Of a stretch of 64,000 bases of DNA, positions 10,529-21,727 are shown in pieces. The notes under the pieces were generated by a model. That model searched no databases and was not told where the DNA came from. It worked only from the letters and a program-made list of their open reading frames with translations. How positions within the stretch are numbered: the first letter of the stretch is position 1; each line of letters starts with the position of its first letter. A program made the translations under genes and the position numbers. The DNA comes from Medicago truncatula (Eukaryota; Streptophyta; Magnoliopsida; Fabales; Fabaceae): contig NC_053042.1 of assembly GCF_003473485.1 (NCBI RefSeq), forward strand, positions 19,984,501 through 20,048,500, read 5' to 3'.

Positions 10529-11980
10529 GTTAATTTGACGCTTCATAGTTCATATCTTATTAAGATAGTTATTTCTAGGATTCTTCCTTTTTCCATTTTA
10601 TTTATCTTTCCTTTGAAGAAAGCTAGATGGTTTACAAAACAACAAAACAAATAGTTTCAATTGATTTCATGTTTTTTCTCAAGTTGTTTGTGCCTTTATA
10701 TATATTTTTTATTGGTGAAGTCGCATATAGGTTAGACTCGCTCATCTTAAGTGCGGAGGTAACCATCTATTTAAATTTTTGAACTTATCTTTCAGAAGGA
10801 ATAATTGCAGGTAATCTGCATTGCTGAATAATTGCTGCAGATCACAATGAAAGATTAATTTAAATGTTTTTATTTTTGACAGTATGTTATGTGTTTATGT
10901 CTTGTATTTTTTTCTATTATTTTTCATGTAACAACTAGAATTTGGATTGACTATTTAAAGTGATCAAGTAATTTAATAGTGTGAAGTATTACTTGAACAA
11001 GGTTTATGCTCTTCAAAATTAAGGATATAGAAAAATGAGAAAAATTGAAAGCTCTATTACAATAAATTTATGATTTGTTACGTTACATTATCAGCTATTT
11101 ATCTATTCTTCTATGATTGATATTTTTTTTAAAAGAATTCATGATTTATAAACTAGAATTTAATTAAAAGTTAAATTCAAAATCAATGATGAGCTTGTTC
11201 TCGTGGTAAGGGACTTGAGCTCCTTAAGTAGAATCCACCCTTGTGTTTATTTTTTACGGAAGAATTCAACTTGTGTTGGCTTAGGACCTTGGTGTAGGCT
11301 CGTACTCTTCTCAAGGTGTCAGATTCAATTCTTTCTGATGTCAATTTTAGTTGACTAGTTTGACTTCTTAAAAAAGTCAATTAGATACACATTCATAAAT
11401 ACATATCATTAAATTATTTCAAAAATATATATTATTTATTTATTTATACCTTTTCATTTATATTTATAGTCTAAATGGATTTTATTTAGGTTTCTGACCA
11501 GACAAATATATCTCCTTTTTAAGACAATATATGATGCAACTTGCTAAACTGATAATAGACTCACATGGAAAACAGAAAACCACACACCAAAGCCCCTCCT
11601 CCTACACAGAAGAATTCCACCAAACAAAGGAGGAATTGAACCAAAACTAGCACAACTTTCTGCAGAAACAAAACCACACCACCACCACAGCAGAACGCCA
11701 ACCAAGTTGCAGAATCCAAGATACAAAAACCAGACTGCAGCGGCTTTGACACCTCCACCAACTTTTTCTAATGAAATCTTCCATGTTGATTTCACGTTCA
11801 TCTTTACGCAAGAAAGTTGATGGTTGAAAACAAAATCATACTTATCCTATATGGTTACAATGCTGCCAACTTTAGGTCCTTCCATTACATGTTAACTAAC
11901 AGTTGACTAAGAGGACCTAATTACAAAAAGTATATTAGTTCAGGACCTAATTACGATATTAAATTCTATTACATTTACGG
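10529..11980. other. Intergenic DNA between convergent genes
   Basis: Contains the 3' UTRs of the CCCH gene (+) and the TBL gene (-). Around 11190-11380 lies a fragment resembling dispersed tRNA-SINE-like or retroelement sequence, too degraded to name. No supportable gene. Confidence 0.5.
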
Positions 11981-14900
11981 TCAAAGCAGCGCACTCAACA
12001 TCTCATTCCAAATATCAGGCACACCAGGGAGGCACCAATGACTGCAATCAGAGGAATGGCCCATTCTTTGTTTCTCATCTTGGCTGGTTGCCTTCCTATA
12101 CACTGAAGGATGTCCATCTCTGCGTAAGGCAGTCATTGTCGTAATATCTTGCAGGTATACCGGAAACCTCATTTTCTTCAGCACTCCTTGGAGAACAACC
12201 AACGGTTCAGGAGCATGTTGTTGAAGGCTGAAAAATGGTAGAGGCTGTTTCTGATTGTCGCATTTCCAACCATTTTCCCTGAATAAAAAATCCAATCGCT
12301 AGAAACAATGAAATGCCAAAAACAAAACTATAGGCGAAAAACTGTGAAGATTTAGAGCTCAATGGTTGGTTTGGCTATAAACATTATTTCCGATAGAATA
12401 TTATGGTGTCGTTTGATCCATGTAATCAACTTCACTTAGTGAGATGTAAGACTTGGTTGTTATTGTATAGACAAAGATAAACAAGTATTAGGCATTTAAA
12501 AGTATATATAGTACCTGTTATGCCTAGGTGACATGCTTCTGAAAATGACTTTGGTTTTTTGAGGGTTTAGATTTAGATCCACCCACCTTGCCCATGTACT
12601 CAGTCCTTTTTGATAAGCAACCATAAGACTCATGTTTTTTATCAGATTACTTCCCTCCTTGTAGTAATCCCACCTGTATTAGTCAAGAAAGAAGCATATA
12701 AATGTGAAGCATTTATTGCAAATTTAAGATTAAGCTTCTTTTAGAGAGTTTATGGAAACAACTTATGACATGTCCATAAGCTGATTTTGGCTTATTTCCA
12801 TAAGCTTTCTAAGATGGTTTACGAAAACAACTAATATAAACGCTTATGCTATAAATGCCGAATTAAGTAGTTTGTCCTAAGAGGGAAATTGAGAAAATGG
12901 AATGATATGAAGAGAAGGTGGAATATTAATTGACAAAGAATCTTCCTTACGAGCTTGTTTTATCGGAGTGAGTCCACCACTGAGCTGAATCAAATACAAG
13001 GATATCAACTCCTCTCCAATACTTCGCATTCTCCTCAATCAAATCCAAATGTAAGACTCTCTTGTTTTCTGGACTTTTCTTCAGTTCCACTAACAGTGGT
13101 GCCCAAAGAAACTCAATTGATGTCTCAAAATCCTATCAGAGAAAATTGTGGTGTCAATAATTTACAAAGGAAGAAAAGAAAATGTGTTTGATGAATGTCT
13201 TCATTACCATTGAATGGAAGGCCATTGCAGGTCCATGGTAGGTCACCCTTTTTCTACCAGTTGGAATTACACCTTGTACTAAGCATACTAAAGATTCCCA
13301 CTGATTTCTCATTATTGAATCACCCACCAACATTATTCTCTTCCTTCTCATTTTTCCAAGAAACTTCAGTGCATCAAACCTACAGAGGTAATAAACTAGT
13401 TAAGTTTACAAGGAGGTTGTTCATACCGAAGTGTTGAAATTCATTTACTTAAATACAAATTTGGTTCTTGAAATTGTAAATGTCGGTCGCTTTAGTCATG
13501 AAATCGTGAACATCAGTCATTTATAGTCCTTAAAATAAGTAAAATGGAAGGTGGTTTAATAGTTAGACAAATAGTCTTTGTACAATTTACCCACATTAAA
13601 ATAAAACCACAAATATTTTCAGGCAAAATGGTCCTTGTGACTTGGTAATGTGGCGTCTAGCTCATACCTTCTAACAGAAAAACTTCAGGGACTAAAATGA
13701 CTGACATGTTACAAACTAAGAGACGTAGTTGCCTATTCATGAAATTTGAAGACTAAAATGACTAACATTTCCATTTTTAGGGATGAATTAGATCATCTAC
13801 TCCATTCACAAACTCATCATCCACAAGCTTACCATATCCGTACAAATTACAATAACACAAAAACCATGACTATGGAAGTTATGCATATAGGAGATGGTGT
13901 TAAAAACTGAGATCAATGGAGTGTTGGAATGACATAGTAACATCCCACATTCCACTCCCCTACTCAGAGTTGATAAAAGCTAGCATTGACAAAAAGAAAA
14001 AAGTGACAAAAGTACCACAAATTTGAATAATAAATCTAGAATATATTCCCCTAAAAAATCTAGAATATACTATGACAACTTCTGCCAAGGTAAATACTCA
14101 AATTAATTATCTAAAAAGTTCAACCATGTTTTTTTAGAACTCCATCTGTCCTAAAGACGGACTAATATGAGAGATTCAATCTCACTGTTCACTTGCGGGG
14201 CTCATTTAAAGTCACAGCAAATCTCTATACAACTAGTCCACCGAAATTGATAGAGAAGGAATCGAAAGAGCACACTCTAAAGTCTCAAACCAACACCATT
14301 AGATCATGTTTGATTAGTAAAGTTTGTTTATCAATTAAATGGATGCAAGACTACTATTGAAAATTTTAAGTGCTCCGAGGGGCACTTGTTAAAGATTAAA
14401 AAAAAAAAGAAACAATTGACAAATTTTTAGGTAAAAAAAAATTGTTTTTTAAAGTTTTATTTTATTGAATGCATCATTCCTTAAATAAAAATTATATTTT
14501 GGACTTATTAACAAATCCACTCAGAGCACACATTAACATTTCTCAAATTTTAATTTTCGGTGCATAACAATGATGGATCATGAGGGGTGGTAACCTTGGC
14601 GTAATTGGTAAAGTTGTTGTCATATGACTGAAAGGTCACGGGTTCAAGTCCTAGAAAGAGCCTCTTATGTAAAACAGGTTAAGGCTGCGTACAATACACC
14701 AAATGGTGGGACCCCTTCCCGCACCCTGCATATGCGGGAGCTCTAGTGCACCGGGTTGCCCTTTTAACAATGATGGATCATATATATACTAAATATAAAA
14801 AACAAAATGATAAATAAATAAATAAATATTGACTAAATGAAAGTGTATAGAAGAAAACAAAAAGGTGGCAATGTGAACAGACCTTGGGATGGAGCAACCA

Positions 14901-15199
14901 CTTGGCTTCCACTTCCACTTCTCATAATCGGAATCTGGCCTCCCATTCTTCTGACAAGTAACTGCAGTACTAAGATAAGGGCAGTTAGGATCATAAAGAG
15001 GGTAAGATTCATCATAAACCCATTTTCCAACAGAAAAGTCACATCTTTTGCTAGAATTTCTATTGTTTTGGACGATGTTAACATCATCAGGTTCAACTAG
15101 AAACCCAACATCATCTTGTGGGTCCAGAAGAGATAATGTGCAGTGGAAGATGCTGAACAACAAGAAAAAAGAAAGCAAATGAGTGATAGGTGTTGCCAT
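11981..15199 (-). CDS. TBL36: TRICHOME BIREFRINGENCE-LIKE protein (TBL36-like), putative wall polysaccharide O-acetyltransferase
   Basis: Five exons on the minus strand: 15199-14883, 13379-13208, 13132-12951, 12673-12515 and 12278-11981, all with GT-AG borders, total 1128 nt (375 aa). Residues 1-23 are a hydrophobic signal/anchor segment. The TBL domain follows (CDFSVGKWVYDESYPLYD; CQKNGRPDSDYEKWKWKPSG), then the PC-esterase domain with GDSI at residues 125-128 (VGDSIMRNQWESLVCLVQ), DFETSIEFLWAPLLVELKK, YWRGVDILVFDSAQWWTHSD, and the C-terminal DxxH at 354-357 (DCSHWCLPGVPDIWNEML). Known: GDSI and DxxH supply the Ser and Asp-His catalytic residues of TBL acetyltransferases in the Golgi. Length and motifs are normal. 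TBL36 is the closest family member I recall; the exact paralogue is inference. Confidence 0.9.
12726..12850. repeat. Fragment of a Tourist-like legume MITE in TBL intron 3
   Basis: Similar to the middle of the element at 62623-62885 (GGAAACAACTTATGACATGT, CATAAGCT..., ...AAAACAACT). No clean ends are visible, so it is a fragment or old copy. Confidence 0.5.
14582..14765 (+). mobile_element. Au-type SINE in intron 1 of the TBL gene
   Basis: A tRNA-derived SINE with an A box (CTTGGCGTAATTGGT), a B box (GGTCACGGGTTCAAGTCC), the characteristic internal AAGGCTGCGTACAATA and GCGGGAGCTCTAGTGCACCG, and a short T-rich end. It is flanked by a perfect 16-bp duplication, AACAATGATGGATCAT, at 14566-14581 and 14766-14781. 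It is antisense to the host gene. The well-kept structure and perfect duplication suggest a fairly recent insertion. Confidence 0.93.
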
Positions 15200-16202
15200 G
15201 GAAGTGTGAAGTGAGTGAGTTAAGGAAGAGTAGGGTTATGTAGAGTGAAAGGGGTTTGGTGTTGAAGTAAAGTGTTTCATCAAGGCATGATTTGCGGGGT
15301 GGTGTGGAGTGTGGACCATACACATATGTTCCTTGTACTTATTGCCTTAAACCATAGTAATTGAACCTACCTGGGTTCCGAAATAACTGAATCATTTGCT
15401 CATTTTACACATACGTTTAATATAAGAATATTTTTTTTTGAAGAATCTAAAATATTTAATATAAGAATATTGAAATGTAATGATGTTAGGTTTTCGATAG
15501 ATGATTAATGAGTGTTGTATAAGACATTTATAAGAGATTATAGGTTAGAGAGATTTAATGCTTATTAAATACTACTATTAAAAAATTATAAATTATAAAT
15601 GAGTGATGTGTACAAATGATATCATTTAAGAATTTAAAATAGATGTCTTTATTATAGATGCTCTAACGAGGGTTTAAAATGGATGTCTTCTTAAACATGT
15701 CTCAAACACATCTACAAAACTTAAAAATATGTATGCGCAATGTCAATCAATGAGGGGTTCAAAGACATTAATTTTGATATAACATTTCCAACTATTTTAT
15801 AATGGATGAACAAATAAAAAGTTAAATATTTATATCTTGTTTTAGAACTTTTTAAAATGACATAAATTGCTCAATTTAGATGCACATGTATATATTTTAA
15901 TTCTTAATTTTGATGTTTTAATAAATATATACATGTAGTGGTGTTGGTGTCCTCCGTCTTTCAAATTGACGATATCTACATGTCGTTGTCTTTCAAATTA
16001 ACAGTATCGATTTGTTGTTTTTGTGTCGAAGCTGTTTGTGCTTCATGACTCAAAATTAATTCTTATCACTGCAAAATTAAATAAATTGCACATTAGTGTC
16101 CCCTTGAATACTTGCTCTAGGTGAAACAAAAAATTGGAGAGTCAACAAAACCCTTCATGTGAGTATATGACATGAAGTATACAAGATTGATGCAAAACGC
16201 TT
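15200..16202. other. Upstream region of the TBL gene
   Basis: Promoter and upstream DNA of the minus-strand TBL gene, then AT-rich sequence. No supportable coding frame. Confidence 0.5.
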
Positions 16203-16210
16203 GTTTATAG

Positions 16211-17156
16211 CAGGGGTGGAGCTAGAACGGGAACCACTAAAGGCCACCGTCCCACAAACATTTTTTATTTTTTTATATTAGTAAATATGTTTTTATTCCT
16301 ATAAATATGATAAACTTTTCGTTTTAGTCTCTCATTTAAAGTAAACTTATATATAGAATTCATATTTTTGAATAAAAGTTTGCAGAAAAATTGAAAATAT
16401 TATAAGAATCTTTCCCAAAAAAAACTAAAAAAATTTGGGAGAGATTTTTACAATATTCTACACATTTATGCACAATTTCATTAAAAAATACAAAACTTTA
16501 CTTAAAAATAAGGACCAAAAGCAGTTATTGAAAATTTTAGAGGAACTAAAACGAAAAGTTAGTATATTTACAAGGACCAAAAACATCTATTTTTTCTTGT
16601 AAATTTTTATATGAGGTTGTATAATGACCTTTTTTTGACTCAATATATTTGGCCTTAAACACTTGAGTTTATAGGTTTAACAACATTAATCCTTAAAATA
16701 GAAAAGGAAAGTGAGGTTTTGACTGCCATTTACAAAAGAACTAAGAAAGGTTCACTGCTTGGACACTACGAAAGGAAAGTGAGGTTTTGACTCATTGCAA
16801 TTTTGCTTAAAAATTTTGACTTGTTATCTATGATTATATTTGCTCTTTCTTGGACACTACGAAAGGTTCGCTGCTTGCGATTTTATCGTGAGTTCGTACG
16901 TTTTCATTTTCTTTATTTCATATTTATTTCTATGTTATTCAAAAATCTTTCTTGTCTAATCATTCAATGGCCGACTTCAAGATACCCATATCTTTTATAT
17001 CCTTAAAATTTTTATAATTTTTGATATATTTTAACTTTGAATATATGTTATAATTTCTTAATTTTATTGTATATGTTGTGCATTTGGAAAAAATAAATAA
17101 ATAAATTATACTTTCAACTTGGTCCTCCCTAAGTTTGATTTGTGGCTCTGTCCCTA
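16211..17156. mobile_element. hAT-like non-autonomous DNA element
   Basis: Ends are CAGGGGTGGAGCTAG (left) and the imperfect inverted counterpart CTGTCCCTA (right), flanked by a perfect 8-bp duplication, GTTTATAG, at 16203-16210 and 17157-17164. An 8-bp duplication plus CAGGG-type ends is the hAT signature. No transposase frame. Internally CTTGGACACTACGAAAGG and GGAAAGTGAGGTTTTGACT each occur twice near 16700-16870. Confidence 0.75.
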
Positions 17157-17538
17157 GTTTATAGTAATTAATGATTAGAAAGTTGGACCACAAAGTTATC
17201 AACTATACCAGGAATAGATAATATAGGTTGCACTATAATTAAGGTACACTTGTATATAGGTTGTTATAGAATTAAGGAACACTTGTATCACATGTTTCCT
17301 TACTAACAGCAACTGATAGACATCCTTACTGATAGTACATCAGCTATACGCTCCCCTCACTATTATGAGTTCCTAAAACTCAGAGAATCAGCTCCCTTAA
17401 GAGTTGGAGCTTCAGTTGTAATTTGTAACTATTTATAGCCATCTCTTTGGCAACAATAATAAAGCAACTATCATTCCTTTATGATATTCAGAGCTAATTA
17501 GCTTACAAGCAATTTTTTTTTTTCACGATCCCTAAACT

Positions 17539-18381
17539 ATGTCTTCATCAAACTCTAAAATTGAAAATTCCCAACTGACACCCACTGTGTCATCACCAGT
17601 TGACAAATTACTCATCTTGAATGCTGGTTCCCAACTCTCCATAAAACTTGATGGAGACAATTATCCTGCTTGGAGAATTCAGTTCATGGCTCTCTTAACA
17701 GGCTATAATCTTATGAGCTATGTCGATGGGACCAAACCGTGTCCTTCAAAGATTTTGGAGGCCAATTCTGCAGCTGTCAATCCAGCCTTTACTCATTGGG
17801 TTAGACAAGATCAACTCATTCTGCATGGTATCATCTCATCTGTGGCTGCAACCGTGGTCACACATCTAGGAACTGTCAAAAGTTCCAATCAAGCATGGGA
17901 GATTCTAAAAACCATGTATGCCAGTCGCTCTCGTGTGCGTATAATGGCACTCAAACAACGAATTTCCAATTTCACAAAAGGAAATCAATCGATGGCTACA
18001 TACCTTCAAGGAATTAAAGCCATCTCGGATGAACTATCAATCATTGATCATCCCCTTGATGAAACTGACCTTGTGATTCACACTCTCAATGGCTTGTCTG
18101 TTGAGTATCGTGAAATATCTACGGGACTTAGAAGCAGAGAATCTCCTATTGCCTTTGCTGAACTGCCTGAAAAGCTTATGGATTTCGAAACCATTCATCA
18201 TCGTGCAGATCAACAAGTTGCTGATGTGGTAGCAACTACTAATGTTGTCACAAGGAATAAGGGGAAGCAATACAGAAACAACATCAATCGCAACTCCTCT
18301 CCTACTATTATGCAGAACGGTGAAAACAAAATTGTTTGTCAGTTTTGTGACAAAGCAGGACATAGTGCTAAGATTTGCTAA
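17539..18381 (+). pseudogene. Copia gag
   Basis: 280 codons. The N-terminal part reads like copia gag (LDGDNYPAWRIQFMALLTGY; WVRQDQLILHGIISSV; AWEILKTMYASRSR), the nucleocapsid precursor that packages element RNA. Near the C-terminus is a CCHC zinc knuckle, CQFCDKAGHSAKIC (C-x2-C-x4-H-x4-C). It ends at a TAA (18379-18381) that lies in frame with the downstream protease. Relatives have a sense codon at this point, so the stop is probably a nonsense mutation. Confidence 0.85.
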
Positions 18382-18387
18382 AGGATA

Positions 18388-19203
18388 ATGGGCTTTCCAA
18401 AAAGGAATGGCACTAAACCAACTGCAAACATTGCTCAAAACCAGGCTGCAACACAAAATGCCAATTGGATAATGGATACTGGAGCATCTCACCATATCTC
18501 ACAAGATCTGCAGCAGCTCACTCTAGCTAATTCATATCCTGGAGCAGATCAAGTTATTGTTGGTGATGGAACAGGTTTGAAAATTACTCATACTGGTAAC
18601 TCTATTATTCAAACATTTGTTAAACCTCTTCACCTTAAACAAGTCTTATGTGTACCTAAAATTCAATCCAACTTGTTGTCTGTTTCAAAACTATGGCAAT
18701 CTAACGGTTGTTCTGTTGAATTTTTTCCAAATCGTTTTGTTGTTAAGGACTTGAATTCGGGTCAAGCACTGCTCCAAGGTCCACTTAAACAAGATCTCTA
18801 TCATTTGTCCATTGCATCCTCTCCATCAAGCTCACCTCAAGCATTGCATACAAGCATCCAGTCTGCATCTACATGGCATCATAAGTTAGGTCATCCTTCG
18901 TCTAAAATAATAAAGCATCTGATTGACAGTCATCATCTACCAATAAAGCTTCCAACATCTCATGAGTGCAATTCATGGCATTGTGCCAAAAGCCACAAAC
19001 TTCCTTTTTTCAATCATCATCTCACAAGTAGTAAACCTTTGGAACTTTTGTACTCTGATGTTTGGGGGCCAGCTCCTGTTAGATCTTTAGATGGTTATTT
19101 GTATTATTTAATCATTGTAGATCATTTTTTTCAAATATGTATGGTTGTATCTGTTGATATAAAATCTAAATCCCTATTTTTAGTTTTAAAGATAACAAAC
19201 TAA
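18388..19203 (+). pseudogene. Copia protease and integrase N-terminus, truncated
   Basis: In frame with the upstream gag. Order: aspartic protease (WIMDTGASHHISQDL, catalytic Asp in DTG), LLSVSKLWQSNGC, the GAG-pre-integrase segment with its zinc-binding H..H and C..C (TWHHKLGHPSSKIIKHLI; CNSWHCAKSHKLPF), and the first part of the integrase core (LLYSDVWGPAPVRSLDGYLY, first catalytic Asp present). The frame then loses similarity and stops, so the integrase lacks its remaining catalytic residues. Confidence 0.87.
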
Positions 19204-19589
19204 TTAAATTAAACTTTATTAATTCTGATTTTAATTGTTATATAACTTGTGCTTTTGAGTATCTCTTTTAAGTTAAAGGTATAAAAGCATTGTACAATTA
19301 TCAAGGAAAGCACCAAGTTATGATGAAGAGATTGATCTCAAGCATTGGTCTCAAATATGGATTTAAGTTCAAATAAGGCCAAGCACGTACAGGGCAATGG
19401 AATGTTACATTTGAGGAAGCAATAAATATTTGAAGCATAAACTATATCATGACAAGGAAATGTTATTTGAAACTTATTACAAATGAACATATGAACAAAA
19501 AGAACATATTTAATGTCATGTGCAAAAAGGTTGGCATGAGAATGACCATTATAATTTCGACAACACATCAAGAGTGTAAGACAAAAACA

Positions 19590-20109
19590 AAACTATGAAC
19601 CTTTGGATATTCACTTTATGGTCACCTCACAACATGAGAAGTACTTGGAGCAACGTCTCACTACTAAGTGCATCATGCTAGCTTCCATGAGTTCTAACCT
19701 TCAGAGGCAACATGAGGATATGAATCCATCGGAAATTATCGAACATCTTAAGAAGATGTACGGTGGTCAAAGTAGGACAGCTAGATATCAGTTGTCTAAA
19801 ACTCTGTTCAGGTCCTCATTGAGTGAAAATGATCAAGTTGGTCCCCATGTGCTTAAGATGATTGATCTCATCGAACAACTTGAGAAGTTGGGGTGCAAAA
19901 TTGGGAAAGAGCTTTCTCAAGACTTGATTCTGCAATCACTTCCTGAATCATTTTCACAATTTGTTGTGAATTTTAATATGAACAAGATGGGCTCTGATTT
20001 GCATGAGATGCTTAACTTGTTGATTGATTATGAGAATCAATTTACCTCTGAAAAGAAGAAAGGAGCTGTCATGGTTGTTGGCAAGACCTTTAAGAAAAAG
20101 GTGAAGTGA
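19590..20109 (+). pseudogene. Second copia gag remnant, different family
   Basis: About 168 codons that read like a gag of another copia lineage (KCIMLASMSSNLQRQHEDM; HLKKMYGGQSRTARYQLSK; LILQSLPESFSQFVVNFNMN). The N-terminal third is missing or degraded upstream. It ends after FKKKVK, before any zinc knuckle or pol. Only about 50 bases lie between this stop and a polypurine tract and LTR, so pol is deleted or was never carried. Confidence 0.85.
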
Positions 20110-20160
20110 ACCTTCAGGTGGGGAATAGGATTGAAATACATGACTGATTGGCTCTAGTGC

Positions 20161-20171
20161 AAGTGGGAGAT
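20161..20171 (+). other. Polypurine tract of a copia element
   Basis: AAGTGGGAGAT immediately precedes TGTTGG, the canonical arrangement of a copia plus-strand primer against its 3' LTR. Confidence 0.8.
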
Positions 20172-21713
20172 TGTTGGAGATGCCCAAGATCCAATCAATT
20201 ATGTAACCAATTTTAAAATTAATAAATATTCATTATCTTGTTTACTGTTTAGTGAAATAGTTAATTTGATAATGTCCTTGATTAAAACTATAGACTTGTT
20301 ATCATGATAGAGATTATGATAATAAGAAACAAGTCTTTTATTATTTTTTAATCTAAATTGTTCTTGATCGTATGATTGTTGTGAATAGGACATCAATAAT
20401 TCGGATAGATCAATATATATGTGATAGTCTTTATTGGATAAAGATTAATAAGTCTCATTTATTAAATTACATATATAGATGATGCATATAGAGATGTGAT
20501 CATTGAACTGACTCAACTGAGAATTACTAATGGTCGACATTACCTTAAATTGTCAATAGAAAAGTTCTCAAGAAAGAATATAATAATTTTCTTTGAGCTG
20601 AGATTGTCATAGTAATTAACATGTCATTTATAGTATTTTGATTCTGAACACCTAATACCTTAGGGTGCTAGTTGAAAGGATATTAGATATGATTAAATGC
20701 TTGTATAATTAATGACTAATCAAGATGGGATCCGTCAACTCTTGATAATGAGTTTGAACTCTATGATAAAATCAAAACCTTGGCCAGGGAAACTAAATGA
20801 AAGAAGAAATGAGTTTCTTAAGTCATATATGTTAACTTATTAGAGTTTGACAATTGTACCATGCTCTAGAGTTAACAAGAGTTGTAACGACGGAAGAAAA
20901 ATATTATGTCATTCTATTTGATTCTTGATAGTAAAATAATACTTCATACTACCTGGACGTTAAGGAGTGTTACTAGACGCCTACCTTGATTAATATATTA
21001 ATTTGATTAATCTATTACCAGTTTAGTATTGAACCTACAGGGTCACACACAAACGAGTGTTCTAATTCTTACTAAAGAATTACTTTATTATTTGATGATT
21101 AATTGAAGAATTTAATTAATCAAAATATAAATTTTCTAAGTGGAATATTATTGTATTTTTTGCTAGTACAAAGAATACAAATAATATATAATTAAATTGA
21201 GCATATTATAATTATTTATTAAATTAAATAAATTGTACGTTGAAGAAACGTCTTTGATTTTATATGAAAAATGGTCAATTGTACCTTGAACATTTTAATT
21301 GATTCATATAGTCAATTGTGTATATATATGGAAATGGTTTTATGTATATTATACACAATTATATGAAGTTAAAATGGTCAATGTCTAATGTAGTCAACAA
21401 CGTCCATTTTCTTTCTTTTAAGTAATTAGCATTAACCTTTATTAATTGCTCTTTACAATAATTGACCATATAAAATTAAAAAGGTCATTAAAATGAGTCA
21501 ACTTTCTATTTGATAGTAATGTGTGTGAGGGTAAGAATTGGTCTCGGTGTGGATACACGTAGAGTCTTCATATCATTGAAGAATTTTTCATGCTTCAAGA
21601 ATTGATACAAAGGTACACTTTTAGTATCTAATTTATAATTTATAATTTAAGCGCAAAATAGATCCAAACTTTATTCTGCTGCGTGTGTTATGAACACTAT
21701 TTTTACTTCAACA
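20172..21713 (+). repeat. 3' LTR of a copia element (about 1.54 kb)
   Basis: Starts TGTTGGAGATGCCCAAG after the polypurine tract and plausibly ends ...CTTCAACA, giving TGTTG...CAACA inverted ends. The right end is less certain. No matching 5' LTR is visible upstream in the window, so no age estimate is possible. Confidence 0.7.
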
Positions 21714-21727
21714 CCAACTAGAAAGTG

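Larger units (their letters stand above)
17240..19203 (+). mobile_element. Ty1-copia retrotransposon, 3'-truncated
   Basis: A probable 5' LTR ends near 17485-17490, followed by a degenerate tRNA-Met primer-binding-like sequence (GATATTCAGAGC), then gag, protease, GAG-pre-integrase and the start of integrase in one reading frame. Similarity ends inside integrase near 19170. No reverse transcriptase, RNase H or 3' LTR follows. The LTR start could not be fixed (a TGTTATAG at about 17261 is a candidate). Confidence 0.8.

Noticed and set aside
14590..14660. Possible tRNA gene
   Set aside because: Same reason: the A and B boxes belong to the Au SINE.
15111..15323. Minus-strand frame overlapping the TBL start
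   Set aside because: Overlaps TBL exon 1 in a different frame and is outcompeted by the signal peptide and TBL domain.
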